55,773 nucleotides of DNA, taken from Bacteroidales bacterium. Lineage in GTDB: Bacteria > Bacteroidota > Bacteroidia > Bacteroidales > JAAYUG01. The notes beneath the pieces were generated by a model. That model saw only the letters and a program-made list of their open reading frames with translations. It was not told the DNA's origin and did no database searches. A program made the translations under genes and the position numbers. The stretch is from contig JAAYUG010000154.1 of assembly GCA_012517825.1 (NCBI GenBank), positions 1 to 55,773 on the forward strand, read 5' to 3'. This document shows, one piece after another, positions 45,357 through 54,730 of the stretch (the stretch's first letter is position 1; every line of letters begins with the position of its first letter).

Positions 45357-46734
45357 CAGGTATACATATTTCTATTTTATTGGAATCGGCGGCATAGGCA
45401 TGAGCGCCCTGGCCCGCTATTTCAAGACGCTTGGTAAGGAAGTGGCGGGATATGACCGTACCTGCACCCTGCTGACGAAAAAGCTTGAATCAGAAGGAAT
45501 TCCTGTTACATACCACGAAGATATTCAGGAGGTTCCTCCTGCCTTTCTCACTGATCCGTCAAAGACCCTGGTGATCTTTACTCCCGCTGTACCTGGAAAT
45601 CATAAAGCATTGCAATGGTTCCGTGAACACAGCTTTCAGGTTATCAAACGCTCGGATTTGCTGGGAGCTGTTTTTAATCAATCCATGGGAGTAGCCATTG
45701 CCGGCACACACGGGAAAACTACTGTCAGTACCCTGACAGCCTGGCTTTTGCATAATGAAGGAAAACGGATCTCGGCTTTTATGGGGGGAATCTCCAGGAA
45801 TTTCCAGTCCAATCTGGTACTTACACCTGAAAGTGAATTTGTAGTTGCTGAAGCTGACGAGTTTGACCGTTCTTTTCTGAAATTATTTCCTTCGGTTGCA
45901 GTCATTACTTCCATGGATCCTGACCACCTTGATATTTATGAAACGCAAGAGGCAGTGAGGAATGCATTTTTTGAATTTGCTGAAAATATCAAACCGGGAG
46001 GCATACTTGTTCTCAGGGAAGGTTTACCGATGAGAGAAACTGTGGCAAAGGAAAGAAAGGTTTACCGGTATGGTTTTGATCCCGGATCAGATTTCGCTGC
46101 CCTCTCCTGCCGGAAAACAGAATCCGGCCATATGTTTGATCTGAAAACGCCGGAAGGAATTATTGAAGGTTTTGAAATCAGACTACCCGGGAAAGCCAAT
46201 CTTGAAAACGCTGTAGCTGCTCTTGCAGCATGTTTTGCCTGCGGCACCAGTGTGGACAAGTTGCACCGGGCTTTGGCCAAATTTGAAGGTGTACAGCGGC
46301 GTTTTGACATTCGCATCGATACGCCAGGCCTTGCTTATGTTGACGATTACGGGCATCACCCGGAAGAAATCAAAGCTTTTATCTCGGCCATGCGCGACCG
46401 TTTTCCGGGTCGTCATCTTACCGGAATTTTCCAGCCGCATTTGTATACGCGTACCCGCGATTTTGCCGATGGTTTTGCCGAAAGCCTTTCCGGGCTTGAC
46501 CGGCTTATCCTGCTGGACATTTATCCGGCCAGGGAATTGCCCATACCGGGAGTGGATTCCGGAATGATTTTCAAAAAAGTAATGCTGAACGATAAATATC
46601 TGAGCACCAAGGAAGAGTTACCGGCTTTGCTCGAAACCTTAAACCTTGATGTGGTCGCCACCATGGGGGCAGGGGATATTGATACCCTGGTGGAGCCACT
46701 TACTGATATGTTAACCAAAAGAATTGCGCCGTGA
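45346..46734 (+). CDS. murC: UDP-MurNAc-L-alanine ligase
   Basis: 462-residue Mur ligase that adds the first stem-peptide residue. The N-terminus YFIGIGGIGMSALARYF binds the UDP part. The ATP loop is VAIAGTHGKTTVSTLTAWLL at about residue 121. TSMDPDHLDIY, DDYGHHPEEIKA and FQPHLYTRTRDF are family motifs. The start overlaps murG by 11 bp and the end overlaps ftsQ by 4 bp (GTGA). murB and ddl, often next in other phyla, are absent. Confidence 0.97.
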   Translation: MNPDRYTYFYFIGIGGIGMSALARYFKTLGKEVAGYDRTCTLLTKKLESEGIPVTYHEDIQEVPPAFLTDPSKTLVIFTPAVPGNHKALQWFREHSFQVIKRSDLLGAVFNQSMGVAIAGTHGKTTVSTLTAWLLHNEGKRISAFMGGISRNFQSNLVLTPESEFVVAEADEFDRSFLKLFPSVAVITSMDPDHLDIYETQEAVRNAFFEFAENIKPGGILVLREGLPMRETVAKERKVYRYGFDPGSDFAALSCRKTESGHMFDLKTPEGIIEGFEIRLPGKANLENAVAALAACFACGTSVDKLHRALAKFEGVQRRFDIRIDTPGLAYVDDYGHHPEEIKAFISAMRDRFPGRHLTGIFQPHLYTRTRDFADGFAESLSGLDRLILLDIYPARELPIPGVDSGMIFKKVMLNDKYLSTKEELPALLETLNLDVVATMGAGDIDTLVEPLTDMLTKRIAP

Positions 46735-47507
46735 ACAAAGTGTGGAACATATTATTCCTGATCCTGATGATGGCCTATCTCATAGTTACTTTCAGTTTTA
46801 CAGGCCGTAAAATGGATTCGGTCATATGCTCCGGCGTACAGGTAAAGGTTATAGACAGTACGCTGAACCGTTTTGTAAATTCCGGTGATGTAATGCGGAT
46901 GCTCGAGAGAAACCATATCAAAACAACCGGTTTGCCGATTTCAACGATCAATACTCTGGAAATTGAGGAAGCTATCGGGAACAATTCCATTGTGAAGGAT
47001 GTCAAGGTATTTACTACTTCCGCAGGAATCCTGCATATAGAGGTATCGCAGCGCATTCCGGTAGTACGTATTATTAATGCTTACCAGCAAAGTTATTATA
47101 TAGATGAGGAAGGTGCTTTGATGCCATGGACAGGGAGGTACTCGGCGTTTGTTCCGGTGGCAAACGGCAATATACAGTATGTTCTTCGGGGAAAGAAAAC
47201 CATCAATGTGCGCGACAGCATTGTCCCCGTCCTTTCCGATCTTTATTTCTTTGCCATGCTGCTGAAAAAAGACAGGTTCTGGGGCTCACAGATTGAGCAG
47301 ATTTATGTAAATAATAAACAGGAGTATGAACTGGTACCTCGCGTGGGAGCTCATTTGATTCTCCTTGGCTCAATGGAAAATGTAAGCGAGAAATTAGAAA
47401 ACCTGAAAAAACTGTACGACCGCGGATTCGGCGAGGCAGGCTGGAACGGGTATTCGGTTATCAACCTGAAGTTCAAAAACCAGATTGTATGTACGCGAAG
47501 GCAATGA
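46731..47507 (+). CDS. ftsQ: Cell division protein FtsQ
   Basis: 258-residue bitopic protein: a very short cytoplasmic N-terminus, one membrane helix (WNILFLILMMAYLIVTFSF, about residues 4-22) and a POTRA domain (VKVIDSTLNRFVNSGDVMRML to SAGILHIEVSQRIPVVRI). A beta domain ends in YSVINLKFKNQIVCTRR. It links FtsA/FtsZ-ring proteins to the septal synthases. The start is GTG 46731, overlapping the murC stop as GTGA. Confidence 0.92.
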   Translation: MNKVWNILFLILMMAYLIVTFSFTGRKMDSVICSGVQVKVIDSTLNRFVNSGDVMRMLERNHIKTTGLPISTINTLEIEEAIGNNSIVKDVKVFTTSAGILHIEVSQRIPVVRIINAYQQSYYIDEEGALMPWTGRYSAFVPVANGNIQYVLRGKKTINVRDSIVPVLSDLYFFAMLLKKDRFWGSQIEQIYVNNKQEYELVPRVGAHLILLGSMENVSEKLENLKKLYDRGFGEAGWNGYSVINLKFKNQIVCTRRQ

Positions 47508-48874
47508 ATATGAACAATATAACTTTTACAGGAATGAAGTCAAAAAAGGACATTGTTGCCGCAGTTGATATCGGCACCACAAAAATTGTAACTGCCGTTG
47601 CCCGACGCAACGAGAATAACCGTATAGAAATTCTGGCCATAAGCCGGGCTGATTCCAAAGGTGTGCGAAGAGGCGTTGTACGAAATATAGAAGAAACGGT
47701 TGCTTCCATACAGAGTACGGTCGATCTTGTCAAAAAACAGTCGGGAATTGATTTCTCTGAGGTATACGTTGGGGTAGCGGGCGAATACATCCGGAGCATC
47801 CGGAACCGAAGCTACCTGAACCGTGATTCTTGGGAGGAAGAAATAACCGAGGAAGAAATCCGCCGGCTCCTGGATGATTCGTTCCGGGTTCCGGTGGATG
47901 CCATGGAGAAGGTCATTCATGTTCTTCCACAGGATTTCGTTGTGGATAACGAACCGGGCATCATCAATCCGGTGGGTATGACGGGAAAACGGCTGGAAGG
48001 GAATTTCCACATTGTTATCGGGAAGATTGATTCCCTGAAAACGGTCGAGCGTTGCCTCAGTCATTTGAATCTCAAGGTAAAATCATTTATCCTTGAACCC
48101 ATCGCTTCAGCCGAAGCTGTGCTGACGGAAGATGAAAAAGAAGCAGGGGTGGCGTTGATCGATATCGGAGGCGGAACAAGTGATCTTGCCATTTATTATG
48201 ACGGCATTATTCGTCATACTGCCGTTATTCCTTTTGGTGGTAATGTTATCACCACAGATATAAAGGAAGGTTGCGGCATTCTTCTCAGGCAGGCCGAAAT
48301 GCTGAAAATTAAATATGGTTCGGCTCTGGGCGATCTGGAAGATGAGAATAAGGTTGCCACCATTCCCGGAATCAGCGGAAGAGAGCCCAGGGAGGTTTCC
48401 TTCCGCACACTTGCTTATATTATACAGGCCCGTATGGAAGAGATCATTGACCGTATTCTGTTTCAGATTGAAACGTCAGGGTACGCTGACAAGCTGGCTG
48501 CCGGTATTGTAATAACGGGCGGAGGCGCTTTACTCCGGAATCTTCCTCATTTGATAAAATTCCGCACAGGAATGGATGTGAGGCTTGGATATCCTTCCGA
48601 GCACCTGGCCGGCAATCTTACCCAGGAAGCCAATCATCCGATGTACTCAACATGCCTGGGCCTTGTTATGCTTGGCTGTGAAGATCAGGCAAAGAAGAAA
48701 CCCGACGCAGAGGAACCCGTGGCAGAGAAGATTCCGGTGGCAGAAGAGGCTGTATCGCAATCGGTCAATGAACCTGAACCAACGAAAGCGCCGGCACAGC
48801 AGGGCAAAACTCTTTTCAAAAACCTCCAGGAATTGTTGTCCAATTTGTTTACCGTCAATGACAGCAACATGTAA
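47504..48874 (+). CDS. ftsA: Cell division protein FtsA
   Basis: Actin-like ATPase that tethers FtsZ to the membrane. From ATG 47504 it is 456 residues. Phosphate-1 motif AAVDIGTTKIVTAVA, the SHS2/1C domain (about residues 85-165), phosphate-2 VALIDIGGGTSDLAIYY and adenosine motif VITGGGALLRNLPHL are present. A Pro/Glu-rich linker leads to the C-terminal amphipathic targeting helix GKTLFKNLQELLSNLF. The longer frame from ATG 47489 is possible. ATG 47504 overlaps the ftsQ TGA as ATGA with AAGG just upstream, so it is preferred. Confidence 0.95.
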   Translation: MNMNNITFTGMKSKKDIVAAVDIGTTKIVTAVARRNENNRIEILAISRADSKGVRRGVVRNIEETVASIQSTVDLVKKQSGIDFSEVYVGVAGEYIRSIRNRSYLNRDSWEEEITEEEIRRLLDDSFRVPVDAMEKVIHVLPQDFVVDNEPGIINPVGMTGKRLEGNFHIVIGKIDSLKTVERCLSHLNLKVKSFILEPIASAEAVLTEDEKEAGVALIDIGGGTSDLAIYYDGIIRHTAVIPFGGNVITTDIKEGCGILLRQAEMLKIKYGSALGDLEDENKVATIPGISGREPREVSFRTLAYIIQARMEEIIDRILFQIETSGYADKLAAGIVITGGGALLRNLPHLIKFRTGMDVRLGYPSEHLAGNLTQEANHPMYSTCLGLVMLGCEDQAKKKPDAEEPVAEKIPVAEEAVSQSVNEPEPTKAPAQQGKTLFKNLQELLSNLFTVNDSNM

Positions 48875-48905
48875 TCTTTTAGCCAAATATTAATCTGAAC
48901 AGCAT

Positions 48906-50375
48906 ATGAACGATGAAATCATCAATTTCGAGCTTCCGGTAGAGCGTTCCTCCATTATTAAGGTGATCGGGGTTGGCGGAGGAGGAGGCAATGCCGTGAA
49001 TTATATGCACCGCCTGGGGATCAAGGATGTGAACTTTGTTGTTTGCAATACCGACCTGCAGGCGTTGAGAAATAGTCCTGTAGGTGTAAAAATTCAGCTT
49101 GGCACTACCCTGACGGAAGGAAGGGGTGCTGGCAACAACCCCGAAACAGGAAGGAAGGCCGCCCTGGAAAGTATGGAAGAGATTCAATCCATACTGGCCT
49201 CCAATACAAAAATGATTTTTATTACCGCAGGCATGGGTGGAGGTACCGGAACAGGTGCTTCGCCTGTCATTGCCAAGGCGGCAAAGGAAATGGATATTCT
49301 GACGGTGGCCATTGTAACCATCCCGTTTCCTTTTGAAGGCCCTGTGAGGCTGGAACAGGCAATCAAGGGGATTAATGAACTCCGTCAGTATGTCGATTCC
49401 CTGCTGGTGATCAACAATGGCAGGTTGAGGGAGATCTATGGCGATTTGCGGATTTCCGATGCTTTTGCCCGTGCAGACGATGTTCTGGCTACGGCGGCCA
49501 AAGGGATAGCTGAGATTATTACTGTTCCGGGTTATGTCAATGTTGATTTTGCCGATGTGCACACGGTTATGGCCAACAGCGGAGCCGCCATTATGGGATC
49601 GGCTCAGGCCAGTGGCCCTGAAAGGGCAATTACTGCCATCCGCCAGGCGCTGAATTCACCTCTCCTTAACAATAATGACATAAAGGGAGCTAAGAATGTA
49701 TTGCTGAATATTACTTCGGGAACCGACGAGGTAACTATGGATGAGGTTGGCATTATTACGGATTTCGTGACAAGCAGTGTTACCAGAAAAACCAATATTA
49801 TCTGGGGAACATGCAACGATCCCTCACTTGGCGACCGTATTAGCGTCACAATTATTGCTACGGGGTTTGAAGCCAGTTCAGCTATTCCCGAGCTGTACAG
49901 CAAATCTGGCCGTCCGACGACAAGGGTGCCGGTACCCGATATAAAACCCAATGCAAAACCCGTTGGCCCTGCTTTTGAAGTAACCCGCCCTACGGGGGAT
50001 GAAACCATGGATGATTTGCTCAATATTACCGAACATACCGTTGAGCCGGGCGAGCGGCAATATGACCTCTTCGGGTCTCTGAACAATGATCCTCCTTCCG
50101 ACCAGGCGAAGCAACGCAAAAAGACATCCGATACCACCTCCGGTGTACCGGAAAAATCTTCCGTATCCCGTCAGGAAGGAGTTGCAAGGCCTGATCAGCC
50201 GGAAGATATTGATGCGCTGGAAAATGAACCTGCTTTTGTGCGGAAAAAATTACCCATTTCCCCCAGGAAATATTCCCGCGATAGCCAGATAAGCCGGTTT
50301 ACCATTGCTGATGAAGGGAGTGACGGAATTGTTCTCCGGCCTGACAATCCTTATCTGCACGACAATGTGGATTAG
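48906..50375 (+). CDS. ftsZ: Cell division GTPase FtsZ
   Basis: Tubulin-like GTPase forming the division ring. 489 residues. Nucleotide loops include VIGVGGGGGNAVNYM and the tubulin signature G111-G-G-T-G-T-G117 (AGMGGGTGTGASP). The catalytic T7 loop is VNVDFADVHTVM. The GTPase core ends near residue 330. A long variable linker of about 130 residues, rich in Pro, Asp and Lys, leads to the Bacteroidota-style tail GIVLRPDNPYLHDNVD, the likely FtsA-binding end. It starts 31 bp after ftsA. Confidence 0.98.
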   Translation: MNDEIINFELPVERSSIIKVIGVGGGGGNAVNYMHRLGIKDVNFVVCNTDLQALRNSPVGVKIQLGTTLTEGRGAGNNPETGRKAALESMEEIQSILASNTKMIFITAGMGGGTGTGASPVIAKAAKEMDILTVAIVTIPFPFEGPVRLEQAIKGINELRQYVDSLLVINNGRLREIYGDLRISDAFARADDVLATAAKGIAEIITVPGYVNVDFADVHTVMANSGAAIMGSAQASGPERAITAIRQALNSPLLNNNDIKGAKNVLLNITSGTDEVTMDEVGIITDFVTSSVTRKTNIIWGTCNDPSLGDRISVTIIATGFEASSAIPELYSKSGRPTTRVPVPDIKPNAKPVGPAFEVTRPTGDETMDDLLNITEHTVEPGERQYDLFGSLNNDPPSDQAKQRKKTSDTTSGVPEKSSVSRQEGVARPDQPEDIDALENEPAFVRKKLPISPRKYSRDSQISRFTIADEGSDGIVLRPDNPYLHDNVD

Positions 50376-50442
50376 TGGTATTTGAAAATTGTTTCTTACC
50401 TTAGCTTAAAGTACTGATATTCATAGTTAAAAGATTATTGCC

Positions 50443-50892
50443 ATGAAAATCTTTGAACGCATCGACGCTGACATCAAGGCTGCCATGCTGGCCCGCGAAA
50501 AGGAAAAACTGGAAGCACTGCGGGCGGTGAAAACCGCTCTACTCCTTGCAAGGAGCGAAAAAGGCGTTTCCGAACCTCTTACCGACGAGGCCGAGCTGAA
50601 GGTTATCCGTAAGCTTATCAGCCAGCGGGAAGAGGCTGCTGAAATCTATAAGAAGGAAGGGAGAGACGACCTTTACCAGAAAGAAATAAATGAGGCAAAG
50701 TTTATTTCAGCCTACCTTCCGCCTATGATGAGTGCTGAGGAAATTGAGAAAGAGCTGAAAGCTTTAATAGCTGAAATGGGAGCCTCAGGGCCTTCTGACT
50801 TTGGGAAAGTTATGGGGGCAGCAACAAAACGGTTTGCCGGAAAAGCAGACAATAAAACAGTAGCGGCCAAATTGAAAGAAATGCTGGGCTGA
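50443..50892 (+). CDS. yqeY: GatB/YqeY-domain protein
   Basis: 149-residue helical protein matching YqeY: DIKAAMLAREKEKLEALRAVKTALL, KLISQREEAAEIYKKEGRDDL, EAKFISAYLPPMMS and GKVMGAATKRFAGKADNKTVAAKLKEML. It resembles the tail domain of GatB, which binds tRNA, but there is no amidotransferase core, so it is not GatB. Function of the stand-alone form is not settled. It closes the dcw run and is followed by a strong terminator. Confidence 0.93.
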   Translation: MKIFERIDADIKAAMLAREKEKLEALRAVKTALLLARSEKGVSEPLTDEAELKVIRKLISQREEAAEIYKKEGRDDLYQKEINEAKFISAYLPPMMSAEEIEKELKALIAEMGASGPSDFGKVMGAATKRFAGKADNKTVAAKLKEMLG

Positions 50893-50963
50893 TAAAAGAA
50901 ATGACATAAGGCAATACCGGCTTTGCCATGCTGTAGGAAATCCCTGGTGAACGAACAGAAATA

Positions 50964-50990
50964 AAAAAGCCCCGAAAAAAGGGGCTTTTT
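50964..50990. terminator. Bidirectional terminator between yqeY and the foldase gene
   Basis: Perfect ten-bp stem AAAAAGCCCC / GGGGCTTTTT with loop GAAAAAA. A and T runs on both sides let it stop both convergent genes. Confidence 0.95.
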
Positions 50991-51018
50991 GATTCTATGC
51001 GTGCAGTTGGTAGCCGAA

Positions 51019-53139
51019 TCAATAAAACCTGGCACGGTTGTCTTCAATTTTGGAAAGCTTTTTCAATGCTTCGAACGATTCATAGGCAGCCCGCATCTGA
51101 TACATGCCTTCCATTCTGCTTTTCTGCATTGTAATAGCCAATTGATCAGGTTCTGATGGTTCCTGCACAGAGGTAATTTCAAAAACATACACTCCGTTGT
51201 TTCCGATGACGGGTTTACTGAGCTTATTGGCCGGCCATGCCGCTATGGTACCGGTAAGAGCTGGTTCAAAACCCGCGCCTGCAATGGTAGTAGCAGCGAA
51301 ACTTACATTATTGGCTTCATTCACGGGAAGATTTTCAGCCAGAGCAAGCTGGTCGAGTGACGGATGATCAGCCATTTTCTTTTGCAACTGCTCTGCAAGA
51401 TATTCTCCCTTTTTGATTCTGGTGACGGCCATTTCAATCTGCGGTTTAACCTGCTCAAAAGGAGCAATTCCGGCCTTGCGTACAGCGGTAACCCGCGCCA
51501 CAATAAAGCGGTTTCCTGCCTGCATTACAGAAGAAACATCATTCACCTTTCCTTCCATGGCCCAGCGGATGATTTCCCGGGGGGATTCCAGACCGCTGAT
51601 GCGGGTGTCGGTAGGCTTAATGCTCATGGCATAACGGGGAACGAGGTTTTGTTCTTTTACAGCTTTTTCAAATTTCTCCCCGGTATTGTTGGTAAAGGCA
51701 AAGCGGTTTGCCTGCTCGTAAATGCGTTCATAGGTTTCTTTGCTGGCTTCAACTTTCCTCACAAGCTGTGCTATTTTAGCTTTCTTTACTTTGGGGCCTA
51801 TATCCGTTACCTGGAGTACATGGTAGCCGTACTGGGTTTCCACCACCTTAACTTCATTTTTCTGCATGGAGAAGGCGGCATCGGAAAAGGGTTTGATCAT
51901 GCGGCCTTCGGTGAACCAGCCCAGATCGCCTCCTTTTGTTTTGCTTCCTTCATCGGCCGAAAAACGCATGGCAAGTGAGGTAAAGTCGGCTCCTTTACGG
52001 ATAACCTGTTCAATACTGTCAGCCAGCTTTTTAGCCTTTTCCACCGCTTCTGTCGTTTGGGCAGTAGGTTGAATAAGAATATGCCGTGCCTTCACTGAGT
52101 CGGGCACCAAGCCCGTTTCAATTAAGCGAACCAAACGGAAACTGTTGTCAGTAAAAAATGGCCCGAAAGTAGTTCCCGGTTTGGCAGCAAATGCAAAGCT
52201 GTCGACAGGAGGGGTAAGCTCTTCCTTCTTAAAATATCTGTCAACGTACGATTCATCGGAATTGGCATTGACAAAACCGGCAGGATCGTCAGCTGCAGCA
52301 AAGTCATTTCTGATATCGTTGATCCATTTCTGGGCGGCTGCAAAATCAGCGTCCGAGGGTACTATATCGAATGAAACATATTCCAGGTCGAACGATGCAT
52401 CCTGCTGAAAACTTGCTTTGTGATCATTGTAATATGCCCGCAGATCCTTGTCGGAAATTTTTATCAGGCTGTCTGAAACCTCAGTGTACCGTTTGCCGAT
52501 AAACCGGACATTAGCCAGACGGCTCATTTCCTTGTACCCTTCCTGTGTCTGAAGTTTGGTAACGTACATGCCTTTGGCCACCAATGTATTGAATTTTTCT
52601 GCCAGCTTCTCACGGTATAACTCGTTTTCGTAGAACTTCCACTGGGCAGCCTGTTCTTCAGAAAGTTCACCGGCATTAAAGGCCTTCAGAAACTGAATGG
52701 CAAAAGAGGGGTCGAACTGGCGGGTTTGAGGATTGACAAAAATTTGCCGCACAAAAGGATGCGGATTCGGGCCGGCTACCATATTGTAAAGTTCTTCCGA
52801 ACTTACTGCAATCCCAAGCTTTTTGAATTCAGGCCCGAGAACATTTTCCTGTAAAAGCTGCTGCCAGACCTGCTCCCTGATGTTTTCCATCATCGTTTCG
52901 TCAAGGGCCTGGGAGTTCGTGTTGGCTTTGTATATATTGCTCATTTCTTCAACAAGAGCATTATATTCCTCATAACGGATAGAATTGCCGTTAATTACAC
53001 CGACATTCATCTGCGACTGCCTGAATATCGACTGACCTGAGGTCAAAAGGTCGCCCAGAATAAACGCAAGTAACGAAAACCCGATTAAAACGGCAGCCAA
53101 AACGCCGATCCTGTTTCTTATTTTCTCCAGTGTTGCCAT
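51019..53139 (-). CDS. PpiD/SurA-like periplasmic peptidyl-prolyl isomerase
   Basis: 706 residues. One N-terminal membrane helix (about residues 13-32, VLAAVLIGFSLLAFILGDLL) anchors a periplasmic chaperone. The SurA_N-type helical domain follows (INGNSIRYEEYNALVEEMSNIYK). A parvulin domain lies at about residues 345-445 (VKARHILIQPTAQTTEAVEKAKK; GGDLGWFTEGRMIKPFSDAAF; TQYGYHVLQVTD). A further rotamase-like region lies toward the C-terminus. The layout is that of PpiD. It would help fold exported and outer-membrane proteins. Minus strand, upstream neighbour of the envelope genes to its right. Confidence 0.93.
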   Translation of the reverse strand: MATLEKIRNRIGVLAAVLIGFSLLAFILGDLLTSGQSIFRQSQMNVGVINGNSIRYEEYNALVEEMSNIYKANTNSQALDETMMENIREQVWQQLLQENVLGPEFKKLGIAVSSEELYNMVAGPNPHPFVRQIFVNPQTRQFDPSFAIQFLKAFNAGELSEEQAAQWKFYENELYREKLAEKFNTLVAKGMYVTKLQTQEGYKEMSRLANVRFIGKRYTEVSDSLIKISDKDLRAYYNDHKASFQQDASFDLEYVSFDIVPSDADFAAAQKWINDIRNDFAAADDPAGFVNANSDESYVDRYFKKEELTPPVDSFAFAAKPGTTFGPFFTDNSFRLVRLIETGLVPDSVKARHILIQPTAQTTEAVEKAKKLADSIEQVIRKGADFTSLAMRFSADEGSKTKGGDLGWFTEGRMIKPFSDAAFSMQKNEVKVVETQYGYHVLQVTDIGPKVKKAKIAQLVRKVEASKETYERIYEQANRFAFTNNTGEKFEKAVKEQNLVPRYAMSIKPTDTRISGLESPREIIRWAMEGKVNDVSSVMQAGNRFIVARVTAVRKAGIAPFEQVKPQIEMAVTRIKKGEYLAEQLQKKMADHPSLDQLALAENLPVNEANNVSFAATTIAGAGFEPALTGTIAAWPANKLSKPVIGNNGVYVFEITSVQEPSEPDQLAITMQKSRMEGMYQMRAAYESFEALKKLSKIEDNRARFY

Positions 53140-53267
53140 ATATCGTAATAAATAGTGTAAAAATTTGAGGCTACGAATATAACAATTAAGAGTGATTCAG
53201 CAATAAAATTTGGAAATACGAAAAGGCGATCCAAAGAGAGAATCTTTCCGGTATGGGGAAAAGTATG

Positions 53268-54533
53268 CTATTCTGCTGGTTCGGTTTTGACGAGGTGAAC
53301 AAGATCAATCCGGGTGTTATTCATTTTGAGTACCTGAATTCTGAAAGGATCGATCTGGACAATTTCGTTCGGTTTGGGGAGATTCTGGAAATGGTAAAGG
53401 ATAAATCCGGCCAGCGTTTCATATTCCTCTGATTCGGGAATGCCGAGTTCATATTTTTCATTCAGGTATTCAACTTCCAGTCGGCCTGAAAAAATATACT
53501 CATTTGCGCCGGTTTGTTTTTCGATCATGTCGGGAGTGTCATGCTCATCTTCAATTTCGCCGAAGATTTCCTCAAGGATGTCCTCGATGGTAATCAATCC
53601 TGCCGTGCCTCCGAATTCGTCGACCACCACGGCAATACTTTTATGCTGCTGCAGGAGGTTTTTGAGAAGTTTATTGGCGGGCATGGTTTCCGGGACAAAA
53701 AGTGGACTTGCGATTATGGATTTCAGGTCGGGAGGGTTTTTAAACAGGTCTTTTGAACTGATATATCCGACAATACGGTCAATGTTGGTTTCGTAAACCA
53801 GAATTTTTGAATACCCTGATTCTATGAAGCGTGCTGAAGCTTCTTCCAGCGATGCTTCCTTATCAATGGCCACAATTTCGGTGCGGGGAATCATGCAGTC
53901 GCGCAGTCTGACTCCCGAAAAATCCAACGCATTCTGAAAAAGCCTGATTTCATTTTCTGAATCAAGATCCTCATCCGGTTCAACCGAGCTGACCAGATGA
54001 TCCAGATCTACCCTTCCGAAATTCCGCAGCCGTTCAGAAGTAATATGCTGACGCGGGAAAAGAATTCTCAGAATGCCATGTGATAGAAGAACCGAAAAGC
54101 GAATAACAGGATAGAAAAGAATGTATAGCAGTAAAACCGGCACTGACAATAAGTTGATAAACAGGTTGGGATTGTTTCTGAAAAGCGATTTGGGCAGGTA
54201 TTCGGCAAGAAAAAGAATAATCAGTGTCGACAGGAGAGTTTGTATGGTGAGATTCCAGAATTCCGAAGAAATATAGCGGCTCAGAAACGGATTCAACAGA
54301 GCGGCCATCAGTATACCATAAATAACCAGGGCGATGTTGTTTCCTATGAGCATGGTCACGATGAATTCTCCCGGTTTTTTCAGAAAATATGAGAGAATGC
54401 GGGCCGAAAGCTTTCCCTGTTTTTTGTCAAGTTCAATGCGGAGTTTGTTGGACGAAAGAAAAGCGATTTCAAGGCCCGAGAAAAAGGCTGAAAAAAGAAG
54501 GGTGATAAAAATATAAATCACGGAAGGTTTCAT
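53268..54533 (-). CDS. CNNM/CorC-family membrane protein, GldE-like
   Basis: 421 residues. The N-terminal DUF21/CNNM part has about four membrane helices (VIYIFITLLFSAFFSGLEIAFLS; FIVTMLIGNNIALVIYG). A CBS pair at about residues 200-320 includes MIPRTEIVAIDKEASLEEA and IAVVVDEFGGTAGLITIEDILEEIFGEIEDEHD. The C-terminal CorC/HlyC domain covers about residues 335-415. Relatives include magnesium-efflux proteins and gliding protein GldE; no gldD or other gliding gene is visible, so the exact role is open. The start overlaps the preceding small gene as ATGA. Confidence 0.9.
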   Translation of the reverse strand: MKPSVIYIFITLLFSAFFSGLEIAFLSSNKLRIELDKKQGKLSARILSYFLKKPGEFIVTMLIGNNIALVIYGILMAALLNPFLSRYISSEFWNLTIQTLLSTLIILFLAEYLPKSLFRNNPNLFINLLSVPVLLLYILFYPVIRFSVLLSHGILRILFPRQHITSERLRNFGRVDLDHLVSSVEPDEDLDSENEIRLFQNALDFSGVRLRDCMIPRTEIVAIDKEASLEEASARFIESGYSKILVYETNIDRIVGYISSKDLFKNPPDLKSIIASPLFVPETMPANKLLKNLLQQHKSIAVVVDEFGGTAGLITIEDILEEIFGEIEDEHDTPDMIEKQTGANEYIFSGRLEVEYLNEKYELGIPESEEYETLAGFILYHFQNLPKPNEIVQIDPFRIQVLKMNNTRIDLVHLVKTEPAE

Positions 54534-54730
54534 TCTGCCTGAGATTTTTTCCTGTTATTACGGCGTAAAAGGTATATCATTGCGCAGAAAAAAGTTACCA
54601 GGAAAAGGGGAATACTGCTCCTGAATCCGTGTGTTATCAGGCTGTGTGCTGAGGCAAAAAGTCCCAGGAGAGAGGCAATCAGCCAGCCCCATTCAAGTAT
54701 GCGTGCCGGATTATTCTTCATCTTTAACAT
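54530..54730 (-). CDS. Small two-TM membrane protein
   Basis: 66 residues if ATG 54730 is used (MLKMKNNPARILEWGW), or 63 from ATG 54721. Two hydrophobic helices, WGWLIASLLGLFASAHSLI and IPLFLVTFFCAMIYLL, end in a basic tail RRNNRKKSQAE. The start lies inside lptC and the stop overlaps the next gene as ATGA, so the three are one translationally coupled unit. A longer frame to 54787 would overlap lptC by 77 bp and is less likely. Function unknown. Confidence 0.75.
   Translation of the reverse strand: MLKMKNNPARILEWGWLIASLLGLFASAHSLITHGFRSSIPLFLVTFFCAMIYLLRRNNRKKSQAE

Noticed and set aside
50443-50892. GatB subunit of the tRNA amidotransferase
   Set aside because: Only the YqeY-like tail domain is present; the catalytic core is missing.
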